A program made the position numbers and the translations under genes. A stretch of 64,000 nucleotides of DNA from Agromyces mariniharenae (GTDB lineage: Bacteria; Actinomycetota; Actinomycetes; Actinomycetales; Microbacteriaceae), in the NCBI RefSeq assembly GCF_008122505.1, contig NZ_VSSB01000002.1:496001-560000 (forward strand), written 5' to 3'. Shown piece by piece: positions 27,117 to 36,225 of this stretch. How positions within the stretch are numbered: position 1 is the stretch's first letter; the number at the start of each line of letters is the position of its first letter. The notes beneath the pieces were generated by a model. The model worked only from the letters and a program-made list of their open reading frames with translations. It did no database searches and was not told where the DNA came from.

Positions 27117-27929
27117 TCAGTCCACGGGATCGTCGTCGCGACGCACGGGCGCGTCGCCCACGAACGCGGTGAGGGCGCTGTCGCGCAGCACCTCGACGGG
27201 TCGCGGACCGGTGTCGGCGTTGCGGAGCATCTCGTCGCCCGCGAGGGGCTCCGACGACGCCGCGATGACGACGTTGCCGAGGCTCGTGCCCTCGACGACC
27301 GCCGGCGCCGCGAGCGCGAGCACGTCGTCGTACCGCGCGGCGAGCGTCGCGATGACCTCCCGGCTCATGTCGAGCCCCGCGGTCGCGAGGGTGTTCACCA
27401 CCACGACCCCGTCGGGCGCCAGGAGCTGGTCGAGCTGGCCGAAGAACTCGGCGGTCGACATGTGCCTGGGGGACACCGCGCCCGAGAACACGTCGACGAC
27501 CGCGATGTCCCAGCCGCCGCCCGTGCGTGCGGCCCGCTCGACGGCGACCCGCCCGTCGTCGAACTCGACCGTGAGCTCCACGTCGTCGTCGAGCGGCAGC
27601 ACGTCGAGCACGAACTCGAAGAGCTCGCGGTGCAGCTCGACCACGTGCTGCACCGACCCGGGTCGCGTCGCGCCGATGTACCGGGGGATCGTGAGGGCGC
27701 CCGCTCCGAGGTGCAGCACGCGGATGGGGACGCCGGGCTCGCGGCATCCGTCGATGATGCCGGCGACGAGCCGCGTGTACTCGAGCTGGAGGTCGAGCGG
27801 GTCGAGCGGATTCACGTGCGATTGCGTCGTGCCCTCGATGACGAGCGAGAAGCCGCCGTTCGTGCCGCGCTCGGGGAGGAGCCGTGCCGTGACGTGCTCG
27901 CCGTCGAGTTCCAGTCGGGGATCGCCCAT
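27117..27929 (-). CDS. Spermidine-synthase-like methyltransferase-fold protein
   Basis: The 270-residue protein has a Rossmann-like fold with VLHLGAGALTIPRYI near residues 90-104, an acidic loop VVELHRELFEF, and WDIAVVDVFSGAVSPRH where spermidine synthases have their catalytic Asp region. Polyamine synthase specificity cannot be assumed, because many actinobacterial relatives of this type have no demonstrated activity. The ATG lies 7 bases after TAGTGT on the minus strand (27942-27937), a leaderless arrangement. The gene leads an apparent three-gene operon with the LVIVD and DUF305 genes. Confidence 0.78.
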   Translation of the reverse strand: MGDPRLELDGEHVTARLLPERGTNGGFSLVIEGTTQSHVNPLDPLDLQLEYTRLVAGIIDGCREPGVPIRVLHLGAGALTIPRYIGATRPGSVQHVVELHRELFEFVLDVLPLDDDVELTVEFDDGRVAVERAARTGGGWDIAVVDVFSGAVSPRHMSTAEFFGQLDQLLAPDGVVVVNTLATAGLDMSREVIATLAARYDDVLALAAPAVVEGTSLGNVVIAASSEPLAGDEMLRNADTGPRPVEVLRDSALTAFVGDAPVRRDDDPVD

Positions 27930-28088
27930 GCCAACCACACTAGGTGGGGGTCCGGCGGTGGACCAGACGCCGTGACGACATCGGGATCTTCGGGGTGGAG
28001 TTCGCCGATCGGACCTGTGCGCCGCCTATGATGTGCGCCAAGGGACGTGGAACCCGAAGGCGGGCCCTGACGCCCCGGACCACGCCGG

Positions 28089-29129
28089 ATGGAGGGCATC
28101 GTGCAGGCGGCGCAGTCCCAGTCGCAGCAGGTCGCGGTCGCATGGGACGACCGGGTCCTCGCGACCCACTCCACGCCGCACTTCATGCAGTCGAGCACGT
28201 GGGAGGCCGTGCGCTCGCGGGGTCACTGGCACGTGCACCGGCGCGGCCTCGGCACCGATCGCGACTACCCGGTGCTCGTCTTCGAGCGGCTCGCCGAGGG
28301 CTTCGGCCTCTTCCAGCACCTGCCTCGCGTCAGCGGCCTGGAACCCGCCGACATCGGCGGCCTCACCGATCGGGTCCGCGCCGAGCGCGGCACCGCGTTC
28401 GCCACGAAGATCGAGGTGCACCAGCCCCGCGACGAGGCGCTCGTCGAGGCGTTCCTGGCGCACGGGTGGCTGCCGGCCAAGGCCTCGCAGTACCGGCACA
28501 CGGTCGTCGTCGACACCTCGACGAGCGAGGAGGAGATCCTCGCGAACATGAAGAAGCGCGCCCGCGCCGAGATCCGCGTCGCCGAGCGGCACGGGGTCGA
28601 GGTGCGACGCGCCGAGCTCGACGCCGCGAACCGCACCCGCATGATCGACCTCGTGCGCGAGACCGAGGAGCGCTCGGGGGCGTTCTTCCGCGGCGACGAC
28701 TACCTCGAGTCGGTGTGGGAGACGTTCGCCGCCGACGATCGCGGCCAGCTGTACTTCGCCCGCTACGGCGACGAGATCGTGGCCGGCGCGTTCATCGCCC
28801 GCTACGGGCCGAACGCCTGGTACAAGGACGGCGGCTCGACCCGCGAGCATCCGCAGGTCATGGCGTCCCGCCTGCTGCAGTGGCGCATCATCTGCGACCT
28901 GGCGTCCGACGGCGTCGCGCGGTACGAGCTCGGCCACGTCCCGCCGCCGGGCGAGCCCGACGCCCCGGGCCAGGGCATCCTCGTCTTCAAGAGCGCCTTC
29001 ACGCGCGACGTGCTCGAGTACATGCCCGCGTTCCAGCTCTCGCACGAGGAGCGCGGGGAGGCCTGGCGGGTGGGTGAGGGCGCGTTCCTCGCCGCGCATC
29101 GCGAGCGCACGGGCGATTACTGGTACTGA
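28089..29129 (+). CDS. FemX/FemAB-like peptidoglycan bridge aminoacyltransferase family protein
   Basis: The 346-residue protein has the double GNAT-like fold of Fem transferases: PHFMQSSTWEAVRSRGHW at the N-terminus, then SQYRHTVVVDTSTSEEEIL followed by NMKKRARAEIRVAERHGVEV, a typical FemAB segment, and GAFIARYGPNAWYKDGGST near residue 237. Fem proteins add amino acids from aminoacyl-tRNA to lipid II side chains. Its specificity is unknown. TATGAT (28027-28032) is a possible -10 box. An in-frame GTG four codons downstream of the chosen ATG is an alternative start. Confidence 0.82.
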   Translation: MEGIVQAAQSQSQQVAVAWDDRVLATHSTPHFMQSSTWEAVRSRGHWHVHRRGLGTDRDYPVLVFERLAEGFGLFQHLPRVSGLEPADIGGLTDRVRAERGTAFATKIEVHQPRDEALVEAFLAHGWLPAKASQYRHTVVVDTSTSEEEILANMKKRARAEIRVAERHGVEVRRAELDAANRTRMIDLVRETEERSGAFFRGDDYLESVWETFAADDRGQLYFARYGDEIVAGAFIARYGPNAWYKDGGSTREHPQVMASRLLQWRIICDLASDGVARYELGHVPPPGEPDAPGQGILVFKSAFTRDVLEYMPAFQLSHEERGEAWRVGEGAFLAAHRERTGDYWY

Positions 29130-29272
29130 GCTGGTGACGGCGCTGCGTCCGTTGCGAATGCTTACAGCGCGGTAAGTCGCGCGATCGGCCGACGCGCTAC
29201 AGTGAACGCGGCGGCAGGCCCGATGCCGCGAACGACCGGCGGATGCCGCGACACGACGACTGGAGCACCACC

Positions 29273-30706
29273 ATGACCACCGGCTCGGCCGACTACCGCG
29301 ACGCGGGTCTCGCATTCCCCGACGACTTCCTCTTCGGATCGGCCACGGCGTCGTACCAGATCGAGGGCGCAGCCGACGAGGACGGCCGCGGGCCGTCCAT
29401 CTGGGACACGTTCAGCCACACGCCCGGCAAGGTCTGGAACGGCGACACCGGCGACGTCGCCGACGACCACTACCACCGCTGGGAGCAGGACCTCGACCTC
29501 ATGGCGGAGCTCGGCCTCGAGGCGTACCGGTTCTCGATCGCGTGGCCGCGGATCCAGCCGACGGGGCGCGGGCCGGCGAACGAGGCCGGCCTGGCGTTCT
29601 ACGAACGGCTCGTCGACGGGCTCATCGCCCGCGGCATCCGGCCCATCGCGACGCTGTACCACTGGGACCTGCCGCAGGCGCTCGAAGACGAGGGCGGCTG
29701 GGCGAACCGCGCGACCGCCGAGGCGTTCGCCGACTACGCGCGCATCGTGGGGGAGCGCCTCGGCGACCGGATCGCCGTGTGGACGACCCTCAACGAGCCG
29801 TGGTGCAGCGCCTACCTCGGCTACGGCTCGGGCGCCCACGCGCCCGGCCTCCTCGACGGCGCCAAGGCGCTCGCCGCAGTGCACCACCTCAACCTCGCGC
29901 ACGGCCTGGCGATCGCGGCCCTCCGCGCGGTCGTGACGAACGACCCGGGCTACTCGATCACGCTCAACCTGCACGTGATCCGCCCGCACGGGCCGACCGG
30001 GGCCGAGGCCGCGCGACGCATCGACGGGCTCGCGAACCGAGTGTTCCTCGGGCCGCTCCTCGACGGCGAGTACCCCGCCGACGTCATCGCCGACACGGCC
30101 GAGGTCACGGACTGGTCGTTCGTGAAGCCCGGCGACCTCGAGCTCATCCGCCAGCCGATCTCGCTGCTCGGCGTGAACTACTACTCGACGGTCACCGTCG
30201 AGATGTGGGACGGGGTCTCGCCGCGCGTGAAGGCCGACGGCCACAAGGACATGGGCGGCACGCCCTGGCCGGGCTCCGAGCACGTGGAGTTCCTCGTGCA
30301 GCAGGGCCCGTACACCGCGATGGGCTGGAACATCGACCCGTCGGGCCTCGAGGACCTGCTCGTCGCGCTGCACGAGGCGTACCCGTCCTTGCCGCTCATG
30401 GTCACCGAGAACGGCGCCGCGTTCGACGACGAGGTGACCGACGAGCCCGACGGCCCCGCCGTGCACGACGTCGAGCGCGTCGACTACCTGCGCCGGCACT
30501 TCACCGCCGCCCACCGCGCGATGGCCCGCGGCGTCGACCTGCGCGGCTACCAGGTGTGGTCGCTCATGGACAACTTCGAGTGGGGCTACGGCTACTCCAA
30601 GCGCTTCGGCATCGTGCGCGTCGACTACGACACGCTCGAGCGGCTGCCGAAGGACAGCGCGAAGTGGTACGCCGAGCTCATCCGCACGAGGGCCATCCCG
30701 GCGTAG
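29273..30706 (+). CDS. GH1 family beta-glucosidase
   Basis: The 477-residue enzyme is a family 1 glycoside hydrolase that cleaves beta-glucosides in the cytoplasm. It has the N-terminal signature [20 protein letters not shown], the acid/base Glu175 in TTLNEPW, and the nucleophile Glu379 in MVTENGAAF. Length and motifs are normal. GGAG sits 7 bases before ATG 29273, which decides the start over an upstream in-frame ATG at 29243. The 143-bp upstream region has TACAGT (29198-29203) and an inverted repeat CTTAC-N6-GTAAG (29161-29176) that could be an operator. No sugar transporter is adjacent. Confidence 0.93.
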   Translation: MTTGSADYRDAGLAFPDDFLFGSATASYQIEGAADEDGRGPSIWDTFSHTPGKVWNGDTGDVADDHYHRWEQDLDLMAELGLEAYRFSIAWPRIQPTGRGPANEAGLAFYERLVDGLIARGIRPIATLYHWDLPQALEDEGGWANRATAEAFADYARIVGERLGDRIAVWTTLNEPWCSAYLGYGSGAHAPGLLDGAKALAAVHHLNLAHGLAIAALRAVVTNDPGYSITLNLHVIRPHGPTGAEAARRIDGLANRVFLGPLLDGEYPADVIADTAEVTDWSFVKPGDLELIRQPISLLGVNYYSTVTVEMWDGVSPRVKADGHKDMGGTPWPGSEHVEFLVQQGPYTAMGWNIDPSGLEDLLVALHEAYPSLPLMVTENGAAFDDEVTDEPDGPAVHDVERVDYLRRHFTAAHRAMARGVDLRGYQVWSLMDNFEWGYGYSKRFGIVRVDYDTLERLPKDSAKWYAELIRTRAIPA

Positions 30707-30761
30707 TCGAGCGGATGCCGCGGGGCGGCCCCTCCGGCCCGGGCGCTCAGACGGGCGGGGC

Positions 30762-31910
30762 TCACGCCTGCGGGTTCACGCCCTCGCGGAGCTCGCGCGC
30801 GAGGTGCGCGACGACGGCCGTGAGGTCGCCGCCCGCGGACTCCGCGACGCGAAGCTGCCGCTGGTAGCTCGCCCCGCCGTCGAGCATCGCGCGCACCTGC
30901 TGCAGCTCGGCCTGGCAGCCGAGCCGCTCGGCCACGGGCACGAGCGTCGTGAGCAGTTCGCGCAGGTCGTCGCCGACGAGCCGCTCGCTGCCCGCGACAT
31001 CCGTGATGATCTCGGCGTCCATGCCGTATCGGGCCGCCCGCCACTTGTTCTCGCGCACGTACCAGGGCTGCAGCACGGTCAGCGTCTCGCCGTCGTCGAG
31101 GCGCTGGCTCATCCACTCGACGAGGCACTGCACGAGCGCGCCGATCGCCGCGATCTCGGCGGCGGTCGAGACGCCGTCGCAGACGCGCACCTCGACCGTG
31201 CCCCAGCGCGGCGACGGGCGGATGTCCCAGCGGACCTCGGTGTGGTCCTCGATGACGCCCGTCCGCACGAGGTCGTCGACGTAGCGCTCGTACGCGGCCC
31301 AGTCGGCGAGCGGGTAGGGGAGTCCGGCGGTCGGGAGCTGCTGGAACATGAGCGCGCGGTTCGAGGCGTAGCCCGTCTCGACGCCCGCCCAGAACGGGCT
31401 CGAGGCGCTGAGCGCCTGCAGGTGCGGCATGTACGCGAGCAGCCCGTCGAGGATCGGCAGCGCCTTGTCGCGATCATCGACGCCGACGTGCACGTGGATG
31501 CCCCAGATCATCATGTTCCGCCCCCACCAGCGGGTCCGCTCGATGAGCTTGTGGTACCGCGGCTTGTCGGTGAGGCGCTGGTCGTACCACTGGCTGTAGG
31601 GATGCGACCCGCTGCAGATGAGCTCGTACTCGCCGAGCTCGTCGATCACCGCCCGCACCTCGGCGAGCTGGCCCTCGAGGTCGGCGACGGCGCCGGCGAC
31701 CCGCTCGTGCACGCCGCTCACGAGCTCGACCGTGTTCGTCAGCAGCTCCGACGTGATCGACGGATGCGTCCCGCCCTCGCTGCGCTCGTCGAGGAGTTCG
31801 AGTACGCGATCGGCGATGGACGCGAGCTCGCCCGTCGAACGGTCGACGATCGCGACCTCCCACTCGAGGCCGATCGTGGAACGCGGGGAACGTGCGAACT
31901 CGATCGGCAT
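30762..31910 (-). CDS. Carboxylate-amine ligase, YbdK type (glutamate-cysteine ligase family 2)
   Basis: The 382-residue protein belongs to the GCS2 family: IGLEWEVAIVDRSTGELA at the N-terminus, ICSGSHPYSQWYDQRLT, WWGRNMMIWGIHVHVGVDD near residue 135, and EVRWDIRPSPRWGTVEVRVCDG. Members ligate amino acids through gamma-carboxylates using ATP; YbdK itself has weak glutamate-cysteine ligase activity. The family in actinobacteria also includes EgtA and MshC-unrelated enzymes, so the product is uncertain. It is divergent from the GntR regulator and convergent with the beta-glucosidase. Confidence 0.87.
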   Translation of the reverse strand: MPIEFARSPRSTIGLEWEVAIVDRSTGELASIADRVLELLDERSEGGTHPSITSELLTNTVELVSGVHERVAGAVADLEGQLAEVRAVIDELGEYELICSGSHPYSQWYDQRLTDKPRYHKLIERTRWWGRNMMIWGIHVHVGVDDRDKALPILDGLLAYMPHLQALSASSPFWAGVETGYASNRALMFQQLPTAGLPYPLADWAAYERYVDDLVRTGVIEDHTEVRWDIRPSPRWGTVEVRVCDGVSTAAEIAAIGALVQCLVEWMSQRLDDGETLTVLQPWYVRENKWRAARYGMDAEIITDVAGSERLVGDDLRELLTTLVPVAERLGCQAELQQVRAMLDGGASYQRQLRVAESAGGDLTAVVAHLARELREGVNPQA

Positions 31911-32055
31911 GCGCGGCCTCCCTCGGGGCGTGCGGGAATCGTGCTCGCAATCATCGCACGGACCCGCCCGACGCGACGGGCGCGCGTCGGAACATGGCGC
32001 TCATGCGGGCGTCGAGTACGATGTGCCGCATGATGCGTCACCCGGGCAGGTTCCG

Positions 32056-32721
32056 ATGAGCGGCCAGCAGATGCGCGTGCTCGAGGTGCTGAGCCTGCGC
32101 GAGCAGGTCGAGCGCACGCTCTCGTCGCGCATCGTGACGGGCGAGTTCGCGCCGGGCACCGTGCTGACGGTGCCGACGCTGGCGGGCGAGTTCGGCGTGA
32201 GCGCGACGCCCGTGCGCGAGGCGATGCTCAACCTGGCCCGTCGGGGGTTCCTGAGTCCGCTCCGCAACCGCGGGTTCGAGGTGACCGAGGTCTCGGACGA
32301 CGAGCTGCGCGAGCTCGGGGAGATCCGGCGGCTCCTCGAGGCGCCGCCCATGCGATCGCTCGCAGGAGCGCTGCCCGACGAGACGGTCGAACGGCTGCGG
32401 CGCCTGGCCGACGAGATCGTCCGCGCCGGCCGCGAGGGCCGCTTCGAGGACTACCTCGAGGCGGACACGACCTTTCACCTGACGCTGCTCGAGCGGACGG
32501 GGAATCGGCACCTCGTGCGGCTCGTGTCGGAGCTCCGCCAGCAGACCCGGCTGGTGGGACTCGTGAACCTGGCCGATTCGGACGAGCTGGAGAGCTCGTC
32601 GCTCGAGCACGCCGAGCTCATCCGCCTGCTCGTCGAGGGCGACGGCGAGGGTGCCGAGGCCCTCATGCGCCGGCACATCGGCCACGTGGCCGGCCTCTGG
32701 AGCGGGCGCCGGGAGGCGTAG
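32056..32721 (+). CDS. GntR family (FCD) transcriptional regulator, candidate regulator of the hydroxyproline locus
   Basis: The 221-residue protein has an N-terminal winged helix (LREQVERTLSSRIVTGEFAP, then LAGEFGVSATPVREAMLNLA) and a C-terminal FCD domain with the usual metal-binding pattern: Asp and His in EADTTFHLTLLERTGN, and His in SSLEHAELIRLL and RRHIGHVAG. FCD-type GntR proteins typically respond to amino or organic acids. It lies directly before the ABC importer, whose promoter holds a 15-bp sequence found at two further promoters of the locus. ATG 32056 follows GGGCAGG by 5 bases; GTG 32023 in frame would add 11 residues. Confidence 0.87.
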   Translation: MSGQQMRVLEVLSLREQVERTLSSRIVTGEFAPGTVLTVPTLAGEFGVSATPVREAMLNLARRGFLSPLRNRGFEVTEVSDDELRELGEIRRLLEAPPMRSLAGALPDETVERLRRLADEIVRAGREGRFEDYLEADTTFHLTLLERTGNRHLVRLVSELRQQTRLVGLVNLADSDELESSSLEHAELIRLLVEGDGEGAEALMRRHIGHVAGLWSGRREA

Positions 32722-32779
32722 TCCAGCTCACCCTCGCCCGTCGCGGACGCGCGACGCCCGACGCCTTCCGCGTTCGAGG

Positions 32780-32845
32780 TTGCCAAACGCTTCGCCATGA
32801 GTAATATGTCACGTACCGCCCGTAGTGATATGTCACGCATGACAT
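32780..32845 (+). promoter_or_regulatory. Promoter and tandem operators of the ABC importer operon
   Basis: A -35 box TTGCCA (32780-32785) and a -10 box TAATAT (32802-32807) are 16 bp apart. GTAATATGTCACGTA (32801-32815) overlaps the -10 box. A near copy, GTGATATGTCACGCA (32825-32839), follows 24 bp later and forms the palindrome ATGTCA-N4-TGACAT (32830-32845). Binding here would block transcription, so a repressor role for the local GntR protein is inferred. Confidence 0.65.
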
Positions 32846-32884
32846 CGCAACGGATCCCTGCAACGTCGCACAGAGGAGAATCCC

Positions 32885-34069
32885 ATGTCGTATGGACCCC
32901 GGCGCCGCACGCGCCTCCTGCAGCTCGCCGCCGGCGCGAGCCTCCTGCTGGCCATGACCGGGTGTTCCGGCGGCCTGGCCGGCGGCGGCGGCGGCGGTGG
33001 CGATGACGGCGACGGACCGATCTCGTTCGGCATGCTGGCGCCGTTCTCGGGGAGCGAGTCCGCGTTCGGCGCGTACATGCAGAACGGCGCTCAGCTCGCG
33101 GTCGACGAGTTGAACGCCGACGGCGGGGTGCTCGGCCGGGAGCTGGAACTCGTCGTCGAGGACGACGCCTGCGATGCCACGACCGCGGTCGCCGGAGCGA
33201 ACAAGCTCGTGACCGAGGGCATCACGGCTTCGGTCGGGGGGTACTGCTCCGGCGCGACCCTGCCGACCCTCCCGATCTTCGACGAGGCCGGCATCCCCAT
33301 GGTGATCCCGGCCGCGAACTCTAACGAGCTCGTGCAGGGACTGCCCGGCGTCTTCCTCATCAACGGAACGGGCACCCAGCAGGCCGCGGCCGCGGTGCAG
33401 TACGCCGAGGAGATCGGCGCGACGACGGTCGCCGCGATCGACGACGCGACCTCGTACTCGGCCGACCTCGCCGCCTCGTTCGTCGAGCAGGCCGGCGACG
33501 CCGGCCTCGAGATCGCGTTCGAGGAGACCGTGACGCCGGGGGAGAACGACTACTCGGCCGTGGCGACCGAGCTCGCGAGCGTGCAGCCCGACCTCGTCTA
33601 CTGGACCGGCTACTACCAGGAGGGCGGCCTGATCGTCCGCCAGGCGACCGACGCAGGCTACACCGGCGCGTTCCTGGTCGGCGACGGGTCGGTCGACGCG
33701 AAGTTCGCCGAGATCGCCGGTCCCGGGTACACCGACAACGTCGTCGCGACGTTCACCCAGACGCCCGACATGATCGAGGGTGCCGACCAGTGGATCGCCG
33801 ACTACTCCGAGCTCGCGGGCGAGGCACCCGGACCGTACTCGACGCAGGCCTACGACGCGGTGCGCGTCATGGCGCAGGCGATCGAGGATGCCGGCAGCAC
33901 CGACTTCGACGCGGTCGTCGCCGGCCTCGAGGGTCTGGAGGGCTTCGACACGTTCGCGGGCCCGCTGACGTTCACCGACGACCACACCCTCTCGGGCGGC
34001 GGGTTCGTGATCGTCTCGATCGATCCCGCCACGAACGCGTTCGTGCTGAAGGACGACCTGCAGGGCTGA
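32885..34069 (+). CDS. LivK-type ABC transporter substrate-binding lipoprotein
   Basis: The 394-residue protein has a signal sequence with lipobox LLAMTGC (Cys27), a glycine-rich linker and a type I periplasmic-binding fold of the branched-chain amino acid class: FGMLAPFSGSESAFGAYMQN, ELNADGGVLGRELELVVEDD, VGGYCSGATLPTLPIFDEAG, and DLVYWTGYYQEGGLIVRQA. It captures the substrate outside the cell for the LIV-type permease that follows. Given the catabolic genes downstream, the ligand is probably hydroxyproline or proline betaine-like; this is inference. AGAGGAGA precedes the ATG. Confidence 0.92.
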   Translation: MSYGPRRRTRLLQLAAGASLLLAMTGCSGGLAGGGGGGGDDGDGPISFGMLAPFSGSESAFGAYMQNGAQLAVDELNADGGVLGRELELVVEDDACDATTAVAGANKLVTEGITASVGGYCSGATLPTLPIFDEAGIPMVIPAANSNELVQGLPGVFLINGTGTQQAAAAVQYAEEIGATTVAAIDDATSYSADLAASFVEQAGDAGLEIAFEETVTPGENDYSAVATELASVQPDLVYWTGYYQEGGLIVRQATDAGYTGAFLVGDGSVDAKFAEIAGPGYTDNVVATFTQTPDMIEGADQWIADYSELAGEAPGPYSTQAYDAVRVMAQAIEDAGSTDFDAVVAGLEGLEGFDTFAGPLTFTDDHTLSGGGFVIVSIDPATNAFVLKDDLQG

Positions 34070-34074
34070 GTCGC

Positions 34075-34106
34075 CCGGGACGGGCGGCGCTCGCCGCCCG
34101 TCCCGG
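34075..34106 (+). terminator. Strong intercistronic hairpin after the substrate-binding protein gene
   Basis: The sequence CCGGGACGGGCGGCG (34075-34089), two bases, then its perfect complement (34092-34106) gives a 15-bp stem in the 64-bp gap between the binding-protein gene and the permease gene. There is no T-run. It probably stabilises the upstream mRNA or reduces read-through, so that the binding protein is made in excess of the permease. Confidence 0.65.
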
Positions 34107-34133
34107 ACCGGCACCGGAAGGAGTCACCGCACC

Positions 34134-35024
34134 GTGATGCAACTCATCTGGAACGGCCTGATCGTGGGCTCGTTCTACGCCCTCGTCGCGCTCGGCTACA
34201 GCATGGTCTACGGGATCATCAAGCTGCTGAACTTCGCGCACGGCGACATCTACATGCTCGGCGCGTTCGTCGGGTTCTTCACGCTCTCCGCGTTCGGGAT
34301 CTCGAACGAGACCTCGATCCCGCTGCTCGTCGTGATCATGCTGCTCTCGATGGTCACGACCGGCCTGATCGGCGTCGGCATCGAGCGGATCGCGTACCGT
34401 CCGCTGCGCAAGAGCCCACGGCTCGCCGTGCTGATCACCGCGATCGGCGTGTCGTTCACGCTCGAGTACGGGGTGCGCCAGATCTTCGGTCCCAATCCCG
34501 AGGCGTTCCCGATCCGCCTGGAATCGAGCGGGTTCGATTTCGCGGGCATGCGCATCACGGCTTCGCAGCTCGTGCTGGTGATCATCGCGGCGGTGCTGAT
34601 GCTCGTGCTCGCGCACATCGTCGAACGCACCCGGGAGGGTCGCGCGATGCGTGCGATCGCGCTCGACCCGCAGGGCGCGCAGCTCATGGGCGTGAACGTG
34701 AACCGGGTCATCGCCACCGTGTTCTTCATCGGCTCCGCCCTCGCCGGGGCCGCGGGCGTGATGGCCGGCGCGTACTACGGGTCGATCGACTTCCTGATGG
34801 GATTCATCATCGGGCTCAAGGCGTTCACCGCCGCGGTCATCGGCGGCATCGGCAACCTCTACGGCGCGATGCTCGGCGGGCTCCTGCTCGGCCTGCTCGA
34901 ATCGTTCGGGGCCGCCTGGTTCGGCGGCGAGTGGCGCGACGTGTTCTCGTTCGCGTTCCTGATCCTGTTCCTCACGTTCAAGCCGACGGGCCTGCTCGGC
35001 GCCCGCGTCGTGGAGAGGATGTGA
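34134..35024 (+). CDS. LivH-type ABC transporter permease
   Basis: The 296-residue membrane protein has about eight hydrophobic helices and the LivH signature: NGLIVGSFYALVALGYSMVY at the N-terminus, then GIIKLLNFAHGDIYMLGAF, and a C-terminal FTAAVIGGIGNLYGAMLGG. It forms one half of the membrane channel with the next gene product. AAGGAG (34118-34123) lies 10 bases before GTG 34134; ATG 34137 is the next codon and is equally possible. The livM-type gene begins one base after its stop. Confidence 0.93.
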   Translation: MMQLIWNGLIVGSFYALVALGYSMVYGIIKLLNFAHGDIYMLGAFVGFFTLSAFGISNETSIPLLVVIMLLSMVTTGLIGVGIERIAYRPLRKSPRLAVLITAIGVSFTLEYGVRQIFGPNPEAFPIRLESSGFDFAGMRITASQLVLVIIAAVLMLVLAHIVERTREGRAMRAIALDPQGAQLMGVNVNRVIATVFFIGSALAGAAGVMAGAYYGSIDFLMGFIIGLKAFTAAVIGGIGNLYGAMLGGLLLGLLESFGAAWFGGEWRDVFSFAFLILFLTFKPTGLLGARVVERM

Positions 35025-35025
35025 C

Positions 35026-36225
35026 ATGGCCCGCGACCTCGACCTCGCGCTGAAGCACGCGCCCCTGCGCGCGCCGGCCCCGCTGTTCGACCGTCCCCGA
35101 CCCGCGACCGGTGTCTTCACCTCGCAGAGCGGGTTCCTCCGCGCACTCGGGACCCTGGCCGTGCTGCTGCTCGCCGCGCTGCCGTTCCTGGACGCGTCCC
35201 GGTACACGATGTCGATCGCGACGAGTGCGCTGATCTACGTGATGCTGTGCATGGGCCTGAACGTCGTCGTCGGGTACGCCGGACTCCTGGACCTCGGCTA
35301 CATCGCGTTCTTCGCCGTCGGCGCCTACGTCTCGGGCATCTTCACCACCGTGCTCGGGTTCCCGATGTGGCTCGCGCTGCCGGCCACGATCGCCGCCTGC
35401 ATCGTCGCGGGCATCCTCATCGGCGCCCCGACACTGCGGCTGCGCAGCGACTACCTCGCCATCGTCACGCTCGGGTTCGGCGAGATCATCCGGATCACGG
35501 CGAACAACCTCGAGATCACCGGCGGCCCGTCAGGGATCCACGGCATCCCTTCGTGGGACTTCGGCGGCTGGAGCTTCGACGACGGCTTCACGGTCGGCGG
35601 GCTCGCGTTCCCCGGCTACGTCGTCTTCTACTACTTCGTCGCGGCCGTCGTGGTCGTCGTCGGGGTGATCGGCGCCGGCCGCCTCGCGAAGGGGAAGATG
35701 GGCCGGGCCTGGAAGGCCGTCCGCGACGACGAGGACGCCGCCGAGGCCATGGGCATCAACACCTACGTCGCAAAGATCTCCGCGTACATCATCGGCGCCG
35801 TCTGGGCGGGCATGGCGGGCCAGCTCATGGCGACCCACCTCTCCGCGATCAGCCCGAACAGCTTCCAGTTCCTCTACTCCGCGCTGATCCTCATGGCGGT
35901 CGTGCTCGGCGGCATGGGCTCGACCCCAGGCGTGATCATCGGCGCCCTGTTCGTGTCGCTGGCTCCCGAGTTGCTGCGCGACTTCGCCGAGTGGCGCTAC
36001 CTCATCTTCGGCATCCTGCTCGTCGTCGTGATGCTGTTCCGACCGTCCGGACTGTGGCCCGCCACTGCGGTCCTCCCGTGGCTCAAGCGCACGAGACCGC
36101 AGCCTCCGCCGTTCACCTCGGCGGTCGGCGCGATCGACCAGGGCGTCCCCGACGTCGAACCCAGTGTCATGGAGTCCGTCGACGGCCTGCCCGCCGCCGA
36201 TGCCGAGGAAGGGAGGCAGGCATGA
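35026..36225 (+). CDS. LivM-type ABC transporter permease
   Basis: The 399-residue membrane protein has multiple helices and the LivM signatures MGLNVVVGYAGLLDLGYIAF, TLGFGEIIRITANNLEITGG and ALILMAVVLGGMGSTPGVI. An N-terminal cytoplasmic extension of about 40 residues and a hydrophilic C-terminal tail of about 40 residues flank the core. It pairs with the LivH-type permease. The stop overlaps the start of the LivG-type ATPase gene (ATGA). Confidence 0.93.
   Translation: MARDLDLALKHAPLRAPAPLFDRPRPATGVFTSQSGFLRALGTLAVLLLAALPFLDASRYTMSIATSALIYVMLCMGLNVVVGYAGLLDLGYIAFFAVGAYVSGIFTTVLGFPMWLALPATIAACIVAGILIGAPTLRLRSDYLAIVTLGFGEIIRITANNLEITGGPSGIHGIPSWDFGGWSFDDGFTVGGLAFPGYVVFYYFVAAVVVVVGVIGAGRLAKGKMGRAWKAVRDDEDAAEAMGINTYVAKISAYIIGAVWAGMAGQLMATHLSAISPNSFQFLYSALILMAVVLGGMGSTPGVIIGALFVSLAPELLRDFAEWRYLIFGILLVVVMLFRPSGLWPATAVLPWLKRTRPQPPPFTSAVGAIDQGVPDVEPSVMESVDGLPAADAEEGRQA

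Noticed and set aside
29161-29176. CTTAC-N6-GTAAG as a GlnR site upstream of the beta-glucosidase
   Set aside because: The half-sites do not match GTnAC or GaAAC in order, there is no second pair at 11-bp steps and no TANNNT box at the fixed distance. It may be a sugar-repressor operator instead.
32830-32845. Separate regulator site ATGTCA-N4-TGACAT
   Set aside because: It contains the second GntR-type half-copy, so I treat it as part of the same tandem operator and not as an independent site.
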